In this document: piece by piece, positions 40,011 to 40,123 of the stretch
Position numbering within the stretch: the first letter of the stretch is position 1
Layout of the letters: every line of letters begins with the position of its first letter
The notes under the pieces: generated by a model
Seen by the model: the letters and a program-made list of their open reading frames with translations, nothing else
What the model was told of the DNA's origin: nothing
The model's database searches: none
Program-made: the position numbers and the translations under genes
NCBI GenBank assembly: GCA_015067305.1
Contig: SVMT01000020.1
Coordinates: 1 to 40,123, forward strand
Source: Oscillospiraceae bacterium
GTDB lineage: Bacteria; Bacillota; Clostridia; Oscillospirales; UBA644
Reading direction: 5' to 3'
DNA: 40,123 bases

Positions 40011-40039
40011 TTGAAAATTCTTTAGGAATGTGGTATACT
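40011..40039 (+). promoter_or_regulatory. Promoter of the tRNA-Arg gene
   Basis: TTGAAA (40011-40016), 17-base spacer ending TGTGG, TATACT (40034-40039). It points at the tRNA that starts at 40062. Confidence 0.8.
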
Positions 40040-40061
40040 ATTATAGTACGAATTGAAAAAT

Positions 40062-40123
40062 GCCCCCGTAGTAAAGTGGATATTACAAGTCCCTCCTAAG
40101 CGGCAGCTCGTTCGTTTCCTGGA
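40062..40123 (+). tRNA. tRNA-Arg (CCT), 5' part; 3' part does not fold
   Basis: Acceptor strand GCCCCCG, D-arm GTAA/TTAC, and an anticodon arm AGTCC with loop CTCCTAA read as a normal tRNA-Arg(CCT). The 3' anticodon strand should then be GGACT, but the window reads GCGGCAGCTCG instead and no variable loop or T-arm can be drawn before the window ends at 40123. The tRNA is cut by the edge, and is either interrupted in or just after the anticodon loop, or the last ~20 bases are an assembly artefact. Confidence 0.6.

Noticed and set aside
40085-40123. Definite group I intron in tRNA-Arg
   Set aside because: The break point fits, but no P3-P7 core or convincing internal guide pairing can be seen in the ~25 bases left before the window ends.

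Overview
The window reads as a piece of chromosome from a low-GC, Gram-positive, spore-forming anaerobe of the class Clostridia, probably an uncultured gut or rumen member of the Oscillospirales/Ruminococcaceae type. The reasons are strong AGGAGG-like ribosome sites, sigma-A promoters with 17-bp spacers, a spore cortex hydrolase (SleB type), a spore-photoproduct-lyase relative, a fermentative bifunctional AdhE, a ThiI plus dedicated cysteine desulfurase pair, and many glycosidases. The species assignment is inference. No phage, transposase, CRISPR array or rRNA is visible.

Layout. 1-1100: tRNA-Glu(CTC) and a CAT-anticodon tRNA (Ile2-like), followed by a short array of repeats that reuse the tRNA T-arm sequence. 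1100-7000: a GH2 beta-mannosidase, a 59-residue small protein and a second, ~1000-residue GH2 enzyme. 7300-9820: an XRE regulator, then a SASA-type esterase and an alpha/beta hydrolase in tandem. 9870-12430 (minus): a bactofilin-like protein with its MerR-like regulator behind a promoter carrying twin palindromic operators, and an SGNH-hydrolase lipoprotein whose signal peptide is broken by one base in an A7 run. 12697-14803: a serine beta-lactamase-fold hydrolase convergent with sleB. 15095-24733: a long co-directional run, pcrA-like helicase, rmuC, cysteine desulfurase, thiI, pncC/cinA-C, then an alpha-L-rhamnosidase and a beta-helix protein. 25020-25954 (minus): NUDIX hydrolase and CD3324-type small HTH protein. 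26205-28666: promoter, a ~250-nt highly folded leader, and a beta-helix lipoprotein. 28706-30825: tRNA-Val(GAC), a spore-photoproduct-lyase-like protein lacking the radical-SAM cysteine triad, and a LysR regulator. 31160-34543: adhE and a kinase-fold gene. 34725-35501: a TIM-barrel sugar epimerase/isomerase. 35564-39946 (minus): a lipoprotein of unknown function, a second beta-helix enzyme that is a leaderless paralogue of the lipoprotein, and a methyltransferase. 40062-40123: the 5' half of a tRNA-Arg(CCT), which departs from a tRNA fold after the anticodon loop.

How it fits together. Most of the carbohydrate enzymes (beta-mannosidase, GH2, esterase, rhamnosidase, two beta-helix proteins) lack signal peptides, so they should act on imported oligosaccharides in the cytoplasm; only the SGNH and one beta-helix protein look surface anchored. 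No sugar transporter lies in the window. AdhE would dispose of acetyl-CoA and NADH from the resulting sugars.

The features most worth following are the multi-helix leader RNA at 26259-26510, the tRNA-derived repeat array at 506-856, the cysteine-less photolyase relative, the autoregulatory twin operators at 10992-11034, the A7 frameshift, and the interrupted tRNA-Arg.
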